Assembly: GCF_010686765.1 (NCBI RefSeq)
Contig: NZ_JAAGWF010000012.1
Location: 1-64,000, forward strand
Source of the DNA: Geodermatophilus sabuli
GTDB taxonomy: Bacteria > Actinomycetota > Actinomycetes > Mycobacteriales > Geodermatophilaceae
Reading direction: 5' to 3'
Length of the DNA: 64,000 nucleotides
The notes beneath the pieces were generated by a model. That model saw only the letters and a list, made by a program, of their open reading frames with translations, was not told the origin of the DNA and did no database searches. Positions 1-7,794 of this stretch are shown piece by piece (position 1 is the first letter of the stretch; every line of letters begins with the position of its first letter). The translations under genes were made by a program, and so were the position numbers.

Positions 1-2
1 CC

Positions 3-1457
3 GTGGCCGCTGCACCGGAGGCACCTCCGGCGGTCGCCGGCACGGTGGACGACGACGGCACCGCCGACCAGGGCAGCGGGGACGCACCGGCAGTCCCGGA
101 CGACACCGCCGTCCCCGGCGCGGTGGACGACGACGGCACCGCCGACCAGGGCAGCGGGGACGCACCAGCGGTCCCCGACGACAGCACTCCTCCGGCGTCG
201 GAGGACGGGGCCGCGGCGGGCGCCCTGCCGGCTGACCGCTCGACCGGCGACATCGCCGGCAACGACATCTGCGACGGGTACACCGGCGGCATCTCGGCGA
301 TCGAGCGGCCGTGGCGCACCGGGGACGGCGAGGCCGAGCGCGTCGTCGACCGGCTCTACTCCGTGGAGAGCGCCGAGGGCACCGTCGGCTCCGACGGCGT
401 CGCGGCGACGGGCTTCCCCGGCGTCTACCTCATCGCCCAGGGCGAGGGCACGCCGGACGCGCTCGCGGCCCCCGGTGTGGAGCCCGAGCCCGAGACCCAG
501 GAGCACCTGCTCATCAGCGTCGACGGCGAGGTCTACCCCTGGGTCGACCTCGGTGCCGCAGAGACGGACGAGGACCCCGACGAGAACGGGGTCGCCGACA
601 GCAACCCGAACGCGGTGATCGTCGTCGACCCGACGCCGTGGAGCGAGCCGGGTGACGACGAGTACGCCCTCGTCGCCGACGCCGGAGCCAACACCGTGTG
701 GAAGGTCGACCCGGACTTCGCCGAGATGGACGAGGACGGCCTGCCCGGGTACGAGGTCTCCGTCTTCGCCGCCTTCCCGACCACGGAGGGAGAGCCCCAG
801 TTCGTGCCCAGTTCCCTCGCCGTCGACCACCGCGGCCACGTCTACGTCGGCGGGGTCGGCGGCCTGGCCCCCGGCGGCGCCTCGGTGGCGCGCTTCGACC
901 CCGAGGGTGGCGAGCCGACCGCGCAGTGGGACGGCTTCACCGGGATCAACGGCCTGGCCGTCGAGCCGGACGGCTCGCACGTGTACGTCTCGCAGATCTT
1001 CGGGAGCGAGGGTCCGCCCGCCGGCACCGGCAACGTGGTGCGGGTCGACACCGAGGAGGAGACCTGGACCTCCGTCGACGTGCCCTTCCCCTCGGGGCTG
1101 GCGCTGGGCAAGTACGGATCGGTCTACGTGTCCGCGTTCAGCCTGCTCCCGGCCGACGCCGACGACCCGACCACGACGGACGTGGTGGAGGGCGGCCAGG
1201 TGTGGCGCTTCTCCTTCGCCGAGGACGCCGAGGAGACCCCGCTCCCGGTGACCGAGGCGACGGCACCCGAGACCCCGGCGGCACCCGAGACCCCGGCGGC
1301 ACCCGAGACCCCGGCGGCACCTGAGGTGCCGGCCGCGCCGGAGGGCGGGACGGGCACCGACGCCGGGACGACCGATCCCGGGACGGTCGCGCCGGCCCCC
1401 GCTGCAGGCGACGGCGGCACGGGAGCCGCTCCGCCTGCGCTGGCGCCCTCGGCCTGA
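3..1457 (+). CDS. ScyD/ScyE-like secreted beta-propeller protein, 5' end missing
   Basis: The 484 visible residues begin at the window edge with no signal peptide, so the true start probably lies upstream. Residues 1-80 are Asp/Ala/Pro-rich low complexity with a 26-residue unit in tandem. Residues about 90-410 hold NHL/propeller-like blades (GHVYVGGVGG, GSHVYVSQIFG, GSVYVSAFS) and the family motif VADSNPNAVIVVDP. The C-terminal tail is Pro/Ala-rich with three APETPA repeats, and I see no LPXTG anchor or membrane helix in it. ScyD/ScyE proteins are secreted six-bladed propellers first named in cyanobacterial scytonemin clusters, but they are widespread in actinobacteria where their substrate is unknown. 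The neighbouring genes give no hint of a scytonemin pathway. Family call is fairly sure; function is unknown. Confidence 0.75.
   Translation: MAAAPEAPPAVAGTVDDDGTADQGSGDAPAVPDDTAVPGAVDDDGTADQGSGDAPAVPDDSTPPASEDGAAAGALPADRSTGDIAGNDICDGYTGGISAIERPWRTGDGEAERVVDRLYSVESAEGTVGSDGVAATGFPGVYLIAQGEGTPDALAAPGVEPEPETQEHLLISVDGEVYPWVDLGAAETDEDPDENGVADSNPNAVIVVDPTPWSEPGDDEYALVADAGANTVWKVDPDFAEMDEDGLPGYEVSVFAAFPTTEGEPQFVPSSLAVDHRGHVYVGGVGGLAPGGASVARFDPEGGEPTAQWDGFTGINGLAVEPDGSHVYVSQIFGSEGPPAGTGNVVRVDTEEETWTSVDVPFPSGLALGKYGSVYVSAFSLLPADADDPTTTDVVEGGQVWRFSFAEDAEETPLPVTEATAPETPAAPETPAAPETPAAPEVPAAPEGGTGTDAGTTDPGTVAPAPAAGDGGTGAAPPALAPSA
45..182 (+). repeat. 78-bp tandem duplication inside the ScyD/ScyE-like gene
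   Basis: A unit beginning GTGGACGACGACGGCACC at 45 recurs at 123. The first 60 bases of the two copies are nearly identical and encode VDDDGTADQGSGDAPAVPDD twice. It lengthens the acidic linker before the propeller and is a likely site of length variation between strains. Confidence 0.85.
1263..1316 (+). repeat. 18-bp tandem repeat, three exact copies
   Basis: The unit GCACCCGAGACCCCGGCG occurs three times head to tail and encodes the (APETPA)3 stretch in the C-terminal linker of the ScyD/ScyE-like protein. A degenerate fourth unit (APEVPA) follows. This is a slippage-prone minisatellite. Confidence 0.9.
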
Positions 1458-1483
1458 CCGGCCCGGCGCCGGCAGCACGGACC

Positions 1484-1530
1484 GGTCGTGCGGTGCCGCG
1501 GGAAGCCCCCGCCCGCGGCACCGCACGACC
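1484..1530. terminator. Bidirectional terminator with a perfect 19-bp stem
   Basis: Left arm 1484-1502 (GGTCGTGCGGTGCCGCGGG) and right arm 1512-1530 are exact reverse complements around a 9-nt loop. It lies between the convergent ends of the ScyD/ScyE-like gene (stop at 1457) and pcaC (stop at 1544), so it can end transcription from both sides. There is no U-tract, as is usual in high-GC actinobacteria. Confidence 0.85.
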
Positions 1531-1543
1531 ACGTGCGGACCAC

Positions 1544-1942
1544 TCAGCCCCCGCGGAGCTCCTGCAGGATCGGCTGGGCCACCTTGAACGCGTGGTTCGC
1601 CGACGGCACCCCCGCGTAGACGGCGGCGTGCTGGATCACCTCCGCGATCTCGTCGTCGGTCAGCCCGTTGTTCACCGCGGCCCGCACGTGCAGGGCGAAC
1701 TCGTCCCAGTGCCGCAGCGCGATGGTGATCGACAGCGTCATCAGACTGCGGTCGCGGCGGGCGAGGCCCGGCCGCTGCCAGACGTCGCCCCAGGCCACCC
1801 GGGTGATGAAGTCCTGGAAGTCGGCGGTGAACGGCGTCGTGCCGGCCACCGCGCGGTCGACCCAGGCGTCGCCGAGCACCTGCCGGCGGGTGGTCATGCC
1901 GGCGTCGCGGCGTTCCTGGTCGGTCGAGGGGAGATCGGTCAT
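1544..1942 (-). CDS. pcaC: 4-carboxymuconolactone decarboxylase
   Basis: 132 aa, normal for PcaC. It decarboxylates 4-carboxymuconolactone to 3-oxoadipate enol-lactone in the protocatechuate branch of the beta-ketoadipate pathway. The CMD-domain hallmarks are a stretch RDRSLMTLSITIALRHWDE followed by the AEVIQHAAVYAGVPSANHAF helix pair with the conserved His. The start at 1942 (MTDLPSTD) is preceded by GGAGG about 7 nt upstream; the frame stays open further upstream but lies inside pcaB. It is last in the pcaHGBC run, 37 bp after pcaB. PcaC is free-standing here, not fused to PcaD as the PcaL of many actinobacteria, and no pcaD is visible in the window. Confidence 0.93.
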   Translation of the reverse strand: MTDLPSTDQERRDAGMTTRRQVLGDAWVDRAVAGTTPFTADFQDFITRVAWGDVWQRPGLARRDRSLMTLSITIALRHWDEFALHVRAAVNNGLTDDEIAEVIQHAAVYAGVPSANHAFKVAQPILQELRGG

Positions 1943-1979
1943 CGGGCGCCTCCGGCGTGATCGAGGTGGGGAGGAGCGG

Positions 1980-3305
1980 TCACGCCGTCCCCTCGGTGAG
2001 GCGGGCGTGCTCGGCGAGAGCCGCGTCCACCTGGGCGCCGGCCTCTCCCAGGTCCGGTGTCGCGGCGGCGAGGACGGCCGACGGATCGACGTCGGTCCGC
2101 GCGGCCACCAGCTCGGTGAGCGGGCGGCCGGTCTCCCGGGCCTCCCGCACCACCGCCGCCGCGGCGTCGTGCGCGGCCCCCTTGCCCAGTGCCGGGACGA
2201 GCGCCTCGGCCAGGGCACCGGCCAGCGGGCCCTCGGCGGCGGCCGCCGCGGTGGCCGCCATGCGGGCGACGTCGGGCCGCAGCCCGCGCAGGCTCTCCGC
2301 CAGCCAGGCGGCGGCCGAGCCGACGGTGCTCAGCAGCTCGGTCAGCGTCGGCCACTCGCTGTGCCAGGCGCCGGCGGCCCGCTCGTGCTCCTGCTCCATG
2401 GCGGCGAACAGCGTGCCCACCAGCCCGGGCGCACGCCGAGCGCAGGCCCGGGCCGAGATCGCGGCGACCGGGTTGCGTTTGTGCGGCATCGCCGACGAGC
2501 CGCCCCGCCCCTCGCCGACCTCGGCCACCTCGGCGACCTCGGACTGGGCCAGCAGGACGACGTCGACCGCGACCGTGGCCACCGCCCCGGCGGCGGCACC
2601 GAGCGCGCCGGCGAGGTCGGCGACCGGCAGCCGGACGGTGTGCCACGGGACGGCGGTGGTCACGAGACCCAGCTCGTCGGCCAGCGCGTCCCGCAGCGCC
2701 GCCCCGGCACCAGAGCTGGCCGCCAGGGTGCCGACCGCGCCGCCGTACTGCACCGGCAGCGCGGCCACGACCTCGGCCAGCCGCAGCCGCGCGCCGTCCA
2801 GGCCCGCCAGCCAGCCGGCCGCCTTGAGCCCGAACGTCGTCGGCAGCGCCTGCTGCATCAGCGTGCGGCCCATCAGCACGTCGTCCCGGTGCGCGCGGGC
2901 GAGGCCTGCGGCGGTCTCGGCCGCCGCCGCCAGGTCGGCGTCGATCGCGCCGATCGCGGCTCGGGCCAGCAGGACCAGCGCGGTGTCCAGGACGTCCTGG
3001 CTGGTCGCGCCCACGTGGACGGCGACCGCGTCGCGCTCCCCCACCGCGTCCTGCAGGACCCGCACCAGCGGCGGCACCGGGTTGCCCGCGTCGGCCGCCT
3101 TGGCGACCACCGTCGCGAGGTCGAGCCGGGTCGGGTCGGCGCACGCGGCGGTCACCGCGTCGGCCGCGGTCATCGGCACCAGCCCGGCGCGCGCCGCCGC
3201 ACGGGCGAGGGCGGCCTCGACCTCCAGCAGCGCCCGGAGCCAGGCGTCGTCGGAGACCGCGGCCGCCGCCGCGCCCCGGGCGAACGTGCCGGCGAAGAGG
3301 GTCAC
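1980..3305 (-). CDS. pcaB: 3-carboxy-cis,cis-muconate cycloisomerase
   Basis: 441 aa. Member of the fumarase/aspartase superfamily that cyclises 3-carboxy-cis,cis-muconate to 4-carboxymuconolactone. The superfamily signature GSSAMPHKRNP is intact around residue 265, and the substrate-loop region MGRTLMQQALP is near residue 145. The GTG start at 3305 overlaps the pcaG stop in a GTGA junction, which indicates translational coupling. Length is within the usual range (350-450). It belongs to the pcaHGBC operon with the same predicted IclR control. Confidence 0.94.
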   Translation of the reverse strand: MTLFAGTFARGAAAAAVSDDAWLRALLEVEAALARAAARAGLVPMTAADAVTAACADPTRLDLATVVAKAADAGNPVPPLVRVLQDAVGERDAVAVHVGATSQDVLDTALVLLARAAIGAIDADLAAAAETAAGLARAHRDDVLMGRTLMQQALPTTFGLKAAGWLAGLDGARLRLAEVVAALPVQYGGAVGTLAASSGAGAALRDALADELGLVTTAVPWHTVRLPVADLAGALGAAAGAVATVAVDVVLLAQSEVAEVAEVGEGRGGSSAMPHKRNPVAAISARACARRAPGLVGTLFAAMEQEHERAAGAWHSEWPTLTELLSTVGSAAAWLAESLRGLRPDVARMAATAAAAAEGPLAGALAEALVPALGKGAAHDAAAAVVREARETGRPLTELVAARTDVDPSAVLAAATPDLGEAGAQVDAALAEHARLTEGTA

Positions 3306-3958
3306 AGGTCGAAGAAGACCGTCTCCTGGTCCCCCTGCAGGTGGATGTCCAACCGGTAGCCGTCGTCGGTCTTCTCCGCGATCAGCGTCCGCCGCTGGTC
3401 CTCGGACAGGCCGCGGAGGACGACGTCCTCGGCGTTGGCCTCGGCCTCGTCGGCGAAGTAGATGCGGGTGACCACCCGGTCGAGCAGACCGCGCGCGAAC
3501 ACCGAGACGTCGATGTGCGGCGCCTGCAGGCCACCCTCGCCGTCGGGCACGCGGCCCGGCTTCAGCGTGAAGACGGCGAACTCACCGGGGGGCTCCACCG
3601 TCTGCGCCCGGGCGTAGCCGCGGAAGCCCGGGTAGGAGGCCGCCCCGCGGGGGTCCTCCGGCGAGGGGAAGCCGCCGTCCGGGTCGGCCTGCCAGGTCTC
3701 GACCATCGCGTCGGGGACGAGCTGGTCGGCGCCGTCGAAGATCCGGCCACGGATCCAGATGCCGCCCTCGGTGCCCTCGTCGGCGGCCCAGATGCCGTCG
3801 GGCCAGCTCAGGCCGATCGCCAGGTAGGGCCCCACGGTCGCGCTCGGGCTCAGGCCGTACCGCACCGGTCCGTCCAGGAACCCGGTGTTGCGCGACCGGC
3901 CGGGGAGCGGCTGGTAGGGCTCGGTGACAGCAGGGACGTCCAGCGGGTTCAGGGTCAC
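3302..3958 (-). CDS. pcaG: Protocatechuate 3,4-dioxygenase alpha subunit
   Basis: 218 aa. Alpha subunit of the intradiol ring-cleaving protocatechuate 3,4-dioxygenase; in this family the iron-binding residues lie in the beta subunit encoded next to it. The family motif SPSATVGPYLAIGL is near residue 36 and IDVSVFARGLLDR near residue 150. The GTG start at 3958 follows an AGAGGA ribosome site. It ends in a GTGA overlap with pcaB. The 76-bp spacer to pcaH (3959-4034) holds GCGAGG-rich sequence on the coding strand but no gene. Confidence 0.94.
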   Translation of the reverse strand: MTLNPLDVPAVTEPYQPLPGRSRNTGFLDGPVRYGLSPSATVGPYLAIGLSWPDGIWAADEGTEGGIWIRGRIFDGADQLVPDAMVETWQADPDGGFPSPEDPRGAASYPGFRGYARAQTVEPPGEFAVFTLKPGRVPDGEGGLQAPHIDVSVFARGLLDRVVTRIYFADEAEANAEDVVLRGLSEDQRRTLIAEKTDDGYRLDIHLQGDQETVFFDL

Positions 3959-4034
3959 ACCATGTCCTCTCGCGCGGTTCCGGTCTCGGTCCGCTCCTCG
4001 CTCGTGCCTCGCTGCGGTGCTCCCGCGACCGTCA

Positions 4035-4781
4035 TCACGCGACGTCCCCGTCGTCCTCGGTCTCGAAGGGGGTCTCGTCCTTGCCGCGGAGCACGATGTT
4101 CCACTCGAACGCCAGCGCCCAGTTGTCCACGGTCCGCTCGAGGCTGAACGAGCTGATCGCGCGGTGCCGGGCCGCGGGCGGGATCGAGTTGAAGATCGGG
4201 TCCTGGCCGAACAGCGGGTCGTCCGGGAAGTACATCTGGGTGACCAGTCGCTGGGTGAACGCCCGGCCGAACAGCGAGAAGTGGATGTGGGCCGGCCGCC
4301 ACGCGTTGTGGTGGTTGCCCCAGGGGTAGGCGCCCGGCTTGATCGTCATGAACTCGTAGCGGCCCAGGCTGTCGGTGACCACCCGGCCGAGCCCGTCGAA
4401 GTGCGGGTCCAGCGGTGCCGGGAAGACGTCGACGACGTGCCGGTAGCGGCCGCCGGCGTTGGCCTGCCACACCTCCACGAGGGCGTCGGGCACCGGGCGG
4501 CCGTCGCTGTCGAGCACCCGCCCGTACACGAGGATGCGCTGCCCCACGGCCTCGCCGCCGTTGCGCAGGGTCAGGTCCGCGTCCTGCGCCGTGATGCGGT
4601 CCTCCCCGAGGACCGGGCCGGTGAGCTCGGTGAGCCGGTGCGGCAGGTCGACCGGCGTGCGCAGCGGAGCGCGCAGGCCCGTGCTCTTGTAGTCGGGGAA
4701 GCCGACGGGGGTGCGCAGCGAGGCGTCCTCGCGCAGGTAGCGCGGCAGGTGCAGCCCGCTCTCGGATGTGGTCCCGGTCAT
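4035..4781 (-). CDS. pcaH: Protocatechuate 3,4-dioxygenase beta subunit
   Basis: 248 aa. Carries the non-heme Fe(III) site of the dioxygenase that turns protocatechuate into 3-carboxy-cis,cis-muconate. The four ligands are visible as Tyr113 (GGRYRH), Tyr152 (AYPWG), His165 and His167 (PAHIHFS). Their spacing of 39, 13 and 2 residues is the same as in Pseudomonas putida PcaH (Tyr408, Tyr447, His460, His462). ATG at 4781 has no Shine-Dalgarno sequence but has a -10-like TACGGT 6 nt ahead, so the mRNA is probably leaderless. First gene of pcaHGBC, divergent from the iclR gene. Confidence 0.96.
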   Translation of the reverse strand: MTGTTSESGLHLPRYLREDASLRTPVGFPDYKSTGLRAPLRTPVDLPHRLTELTGPVLGEDRITAQDADLTLRNGGEAVGQRILVYGRVLDSDGRPVPDALVEVWQANAGGRYRHVVDVFPAPLDPHFDGLGRVVTDSLGRYEFMTIKPGAYPWGNHHNAWRPAHIHFSLFGRAFTQRLVTQMYFPDDPLFGQDPIFNSIPPAARHRAISSFSLERTVDNWALAFEWNIVLRGKDETPFETEDDGDVA

Positions 4782-4787
4782 GCTGGG

Positions 4788-4816
4788 ACCGTACGGCCGG
4801 TCCCCACCCTCTCCAA
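4788..4816 (-). promoter_or_regulatory. Predicted leaderless pcaH promoter
   Basis: On the minus strand TTGGAG (4811-4816) and TACGGT (4788-4793) are separated by exactly 17 bp, and the ATG of pcaH follows the -10 after 6 nt (CCCAGC). This places the likely transcription start on the A of the start codon. Confidence 0.6.
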
Positions 4817-4824
4817 CAGCACCC

Positions 4825-4839
4825 TTCCACTGGGTGGCA
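4825..4839. promoter_or_regulatory. IclR operator-like site 1 (pcaH side)
   Basis: TTCCACTGGGTGGCA is a 15-bp imperfect palindrome (TTCCAC/GTGGCA). It sits 8 bp upstream of the predicted pcaH -35, centred about 51 bp from the predicted start. That is the position expected of an IclR-type activator. Two near-copies lie at 4893 and 5685. Confidence 0.6.
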
Positions 4840-4892
4840 GGCGAGCCGACGGTGAGGCGGCTCACGCCGCGGTTAGCATGGGCGCCCCGGCC

Positions 4893-4907
4893 TTCCGCTG
4901 GGTGGGA
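4893..4907. promoter_or_regulatory. IclR operator-like site 2 (in front of iclR)
   Basis: TTCCGCTGGGTGGGA matches site 1 at 13 of 15 positions. It ends 9 bp before the GTG of the IclR gene and overlaps its ribosome-binding site, which suggests negative autoregulation. Confidence 0.55.
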
Positions 4908-4916
4908 GGAGCTCCG

Positions 4917-5693
4917 GTGGCCGGTGGCAGTACGACGCCCGGGCGGTCCGTGACCTCCCGCGCGCTCGCCGTCCTCGACGCCTTCGACAGCAACTCCCCG
5001 CGCCTGTCGCTGTCGGAGATCGCCGAGCGGGCGGGCCTGCCGCTCTCGACGGCGCACCGCCTGCTGGGCGAGCTGACCGACTGGGGCGGGCTCGAGCGCC
5101 GCGCCGACGGCCGGTACGAGATCGGCCGCAAGCTGTGGGACCTCGGCCTGCTCGCCCCGGTGCAGCTGGAGCTGCGCCAGGTGGCCACGCCCTTCCTCCT
5201 GGACGTGCACACCGCGACCCGCGACACCGTCCACCTCGCCGTCCGGGAGGGGCGCTCGGCGCTCTACGTCGAGCGGATCTCCGGGCGGGAGTCGGTGCCC
5301 GTGGTCAGCCAGGTGGGCAGCCGGTTGCCGCTGCACGCCACGGGCGTGGGCAAGGTGCTGCTCGCGTCCGCGCCCGACGACGTGGTCGAGGGCATGCTGC
5401 GCGGCCTCACCCGCGAGACGCGCCACACGGTGGTCGATCCGGCCCGGCTGCGGCGCGAGCTGACCGAGGTGCGCCGGCGGGGCTACGCGCGGACGGCCGA
5501 GGAGATGTCGCTGGGCACGCTGTCGGTCGCCGTCCCGGTGCGGGCGGAGCGGGGCGGCGCCGCGGTCGTCGTCGCCGCCCTGGGCATCGTCGTCCCCAGT
5601 CACCGGCGGGACGTCGCGCGGCTCGTGCCGGTCCTCGAGGTGGCCGCCCGGGGCATCGGCCGTCAGGTGTCCCGCGTACAGCACTTCCACTGA
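4917..5693 (+). CDS. IclR-family regulator of aromatic catabolism
   Basis: 258 aa. N-terminal winged helix-turn-helix at about residues 12-65 (LSLSEIAERAGLPLSTAHRL), then the IclR effector domain (residues 75-250) with the typical LPLHATGVGKVLLA motif. GTG at 4917 is chosen because GGAGGA lies about 7 nt upstream; an in-frame ATG at 4878 would put operator-like site 2 inside the coding region. It lies between divergent pcaH and co-directional pobA, the usual place of PcaR/PobR-type regulators that sense protocatechuate, 4-hydroxybenzoate or beta-ketoadipate. I infer that it activates both arms and represses itself. The effector cannot be read from the sequence. Confidence 0.88.
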   Translation: MAGGSTTPGRSVTSRALAVLDAFDSNSPRLSLSEIAERAGLPLSTAHRLLGELTDWGGLERRADGRYEIGRKLWDLGLLAPVQLELRQVATPFLLDVHTATRDTVHLAVREGRSALYVERISGRESVPVVSQVGSRLPLHATGVGKVLLASAPDDVVEGMLRGLTRETRHTVVDPARLRRELTEVRRRGYARTAEEMSLGTLSVAVPVRAERGGAAVVVAALGIVVPSHRRDVARLVPVLEVAARGIGRQVSRVQHFH

Positions 5694-5699
5694 GCGGCA
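5685..5699. promoter_or_regulatory. IclR operator-like site 3 (pobA side)
   Basis: TTCCACTGAGCGGCA matches site 1 at 13 of 15 positions and overlaps the stop codon of the iclR gene. Its centre is about 53 bp upstream of the pobA start codon. Site 1 is about 51 bp from the pcaH start, so the two have nearly the same geometry. A weak -10-like CACACT lies 7 nt before the pobA GTG. Confidence 0.55.
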
Positions 5700-5744
5700 G
5701 CACGCGGTTCCCCAGGTCACGTCCTGCCGGTCACACTCAGCGGC

Positions 5745-6914
5745 GTGCGTACTCAGGTGGGGATCATCGGCGCCGGCCCGGCCGGCCTGCTGCTGTCGCG
5801 GCTGCTGCACCTCCGGGGCATCGACTCGGTCGTCCTGGAGAACCGGTCGCGCGACTACGTGGAGGCCCGCATCCGGGCCGGCATCCTCGAGCAGCACACG
5901 GTCGACACGCTGACCGACGCCGGTGTCGGCGACCGGCTGCAGCGCGAGGGCCTGGAGCACCGCGGCATCTACCTGCAGTACCCCGGCACCCGCCACAAGT
6001 TGGACTTCCCCGAGCTCTGCGGCCGGACCGTCTGGGTCTACGGCCAGACCGAGGTCACCAAGGACCTCATCAAGGCACAGCTCGACGGTGGCCCGCCCCT
6101 GCTCTTCGACGTCTCCGACGTCAGCGTCGAGGACGTCGACGGGGACAGCCCGCGGATCCGCTTCACCGGCGCCGACGGCACTCCGCAGGTGCTCGAGTGC
6201 GACGCGATCGCCGGCACCGACGGCTTCCACGGCGTCTCCCGGCCGGTCGTGCAGGCCGGCTCGGGCCGGGTGTGGGAGCGCACCTACCCCTACGCGTGGC
6301 TGGGCATCCTGGCCGACGCCGCTCCCGCCACCGACGAGCTGATCTACGCCTGGCACCCCGACGGCTTCGCCCTCTACTCGATGCGCTCGCCGAAGGTCTC
6401 GCGGCTGTACCTGCAGGTCGATCCCGGCGAGAAGATCGAGGACTGGTCCGACGACCGCATCTGGGAGAACCTCGCCACCCGGTTCGCCCTCGACGGCTGG
6501 GAGGTCAACACCGGCACGATCACCGAGAAGTCGGTGCTGCCGATGCGGTCGTTCGTCAGCGCCCCGTTGCGCCGCGGGCGGCTCTTCCTCGCCGGGGACG
6601 CCGCGCACATCGTGCCGCCGACCGGCGCCAAGGGCCTCAACCTGGCGGTCGCCGACGTCACACTGCTCGCCTCGGCCCTGGTGCGGCTGCTCCAGGAGAA
6701 GCAGACCGACCTGGTCGACAGCTACTCCGACCGGGCCCTGGCCCGCGTCTGGCGGTGCACCCACTTCTCCTGGTTCATGACCTCGATGCTGCACCGCTCG
6801 GGCGACGACTTCGACGCCGAGCTGCAGCTCTCCCAGCTCCGCCGCATCGCGCAGTCCGAACCGGCCGCCCGCGAGCTCGCCGAGAACTACACCGGGCTGC
6901 CGCTGGAGTACTGA
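5745..6914 (+). CDS. pobA: 4-hydroxybenzoate 3-monooxygenase
   Basis: 389 aa, close to the 394 of Pseudomonas PobA. FAD-dependent hydroxylase converting 4-hydroxybenzoate to protocatechuate, which feeds pcaHG next door. The FAD Rossmann motif GIIGAGPAGLLL is at residues 6-17, and the second FAD motif GDAAHIVPPTGAKGLNLAV is near residue 285. The arrangement around ARIRAGILEQ is also typical of PobA. GTG at 5745 lacks a Shine-Dalgarno sequence and may be leaderless. It is convergent with the next gene with only 8 bp between stops. Confidence 0.96.
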   Translation: MRTQVGIIGAGPAGLLLSRLLHLRGIDSVVLENRSRDYVEARIRAGILEQHTVDTLTDAGVGDRLQREGLEHRGIYLQYPGTRHKLDFPELCGRTVWVYGQTEVTKDLIKAQLDGGPPLLFDVSDVSVEDVDGDSPRIRFTGADGTPQVLECDAIAGTDGFHGVSRPVVQAGSGRVWERTYPYAWLGILADAAPATDELIYAWHPDGFALYSMRSPKVSRLYLQVDPGEKIEDWSDDRIWENLATRFALDGWEVNTGTITEKSVLPMRSFVSAPLRRGRLFLAGDAAHIVPPTGAKGLNLAVADVTLLASALVRLLQEKQTDLVDSYSDRALARVWRCTHFSWFMTSMLHRSGDDFDAELQLSQLRRIAQSEPAARELAENYTGLPLEY

Positions 6915-6922
6915 CCCGCTGG

Positions 6923-7747
6923 TCAGCCGCCGGCGGCGAGCAGCGCGAGCACCGCGGCGGCGGTGCCGGCGGCCAGCGGCAGGTGCGGCAGGACGGCGGG
7001 CAGCTCCTCGGGCTCGAGCCCCTCCTCGAGCAGCGCGACGAGCAGCCGGTCGGCCATCCCCGGGGGCACCGGCTCGGCCACCCCCGCCGCGGCCACCGCG
7101 GCCCGCGCGAGGAACACCGCGCCGGAGGCCGTCGGGTCCTCCGCCGGCGGAGCCGCGGGGACCACGGCCTCGCGGGTGAGCGCCTCAGCGGCCCGGACCA
7201 GCGACAGGGGCAGCCCCTCCCCCTCGACCTCCATGAGCGGGACGTCGCCCAGGGCGGCCAGGACCAGGTGCTCGGCCTCGGTCCGCAGCGGCGTCTCCCA
7301 CTCCCCCGCGCGGACCACCTCGACCAGGTCGGAGCCGTCCGCGCCGACGTCGTCGAGCAACTCGGCCCAGGCACCGGCATGGGCGGTCCGGGCCCGCTCG
7401 GCGGCCAGCAGGCAGGTGGCCAGCGCGAAGGGCTCGAGCACCTCCCGGTCGAACCGGTCGGCGACCAGCCCTCCCCCGGCGTCCACGGCGCCGAGCGCGT
7501 CGCGGAAGCTGCCGGGCCGGGCGTCGCCGAGGTCGAGCCGGGCGTCCTCCTCGCCGGTCAGCGGCTGCCCGCGGACGGCGCGGTCGCCCAGGGTGCTCCC
7601 GGTGTCCACCAGCCGGCCGCGGCGCCGCTCGGCATGCGGCCGGTCGGAGAGCCCGACGCTCCACGCGCAGGCCTCGGCGATGAGGGCGGGCAGCCGCTCG
7701 CGCAGCACCTCGCGGGTCAGCCGGCCCATCCAGTCGACGTCGAACAC
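6923..7747 (-). CDS. Conserved hypothetical protein
   Basis: 274 aa from GTG 7747 (MFDVDWMGRL). An upstream GTG at 7783, 11 bp after the neighbouring stop, and an ATG at 7729 are alternatives, and none has a clear ribosome site. The protein is rich in Ala, Leu, Glu and Asp with predicted helices and no signal peptide, membrane segment, Cys cluster or motif I recognise. It follows the zf-TFIIB gene by 47 bp on the same strand, so the two are probably co-transcribed. Function unknown. Confidence 0.6.
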   Translation of the reverse strand: MFDVDWMGRLTREVLRERLPALIAEACAWSVGLSDRPHAERRRGRLVDTGSTLGDRAVRGQPLTGEEDARLDLGDARPGSFRDALGAVDAGGGLVADRFDREVLEPFALATCLLAAERARTAHAGAWAELLDDVGADGSDLVEVVRAGEWETPLRTEAEHLVLAALGDVPLMEVEGEGLPLSLVRAAEALTREAVVPAAPPAEDPTASGAVFLARAAVAAAGVAEPVPPGMADRLLVALLEEGLEPEELPAVLPHLPLAAGTAAAVLALLAAGG

Positions 7748-7794
7748 GCCGTCGAGGGTGCCCCGACCCGTGCGCCGCCGCACGGGCGCGGGGC

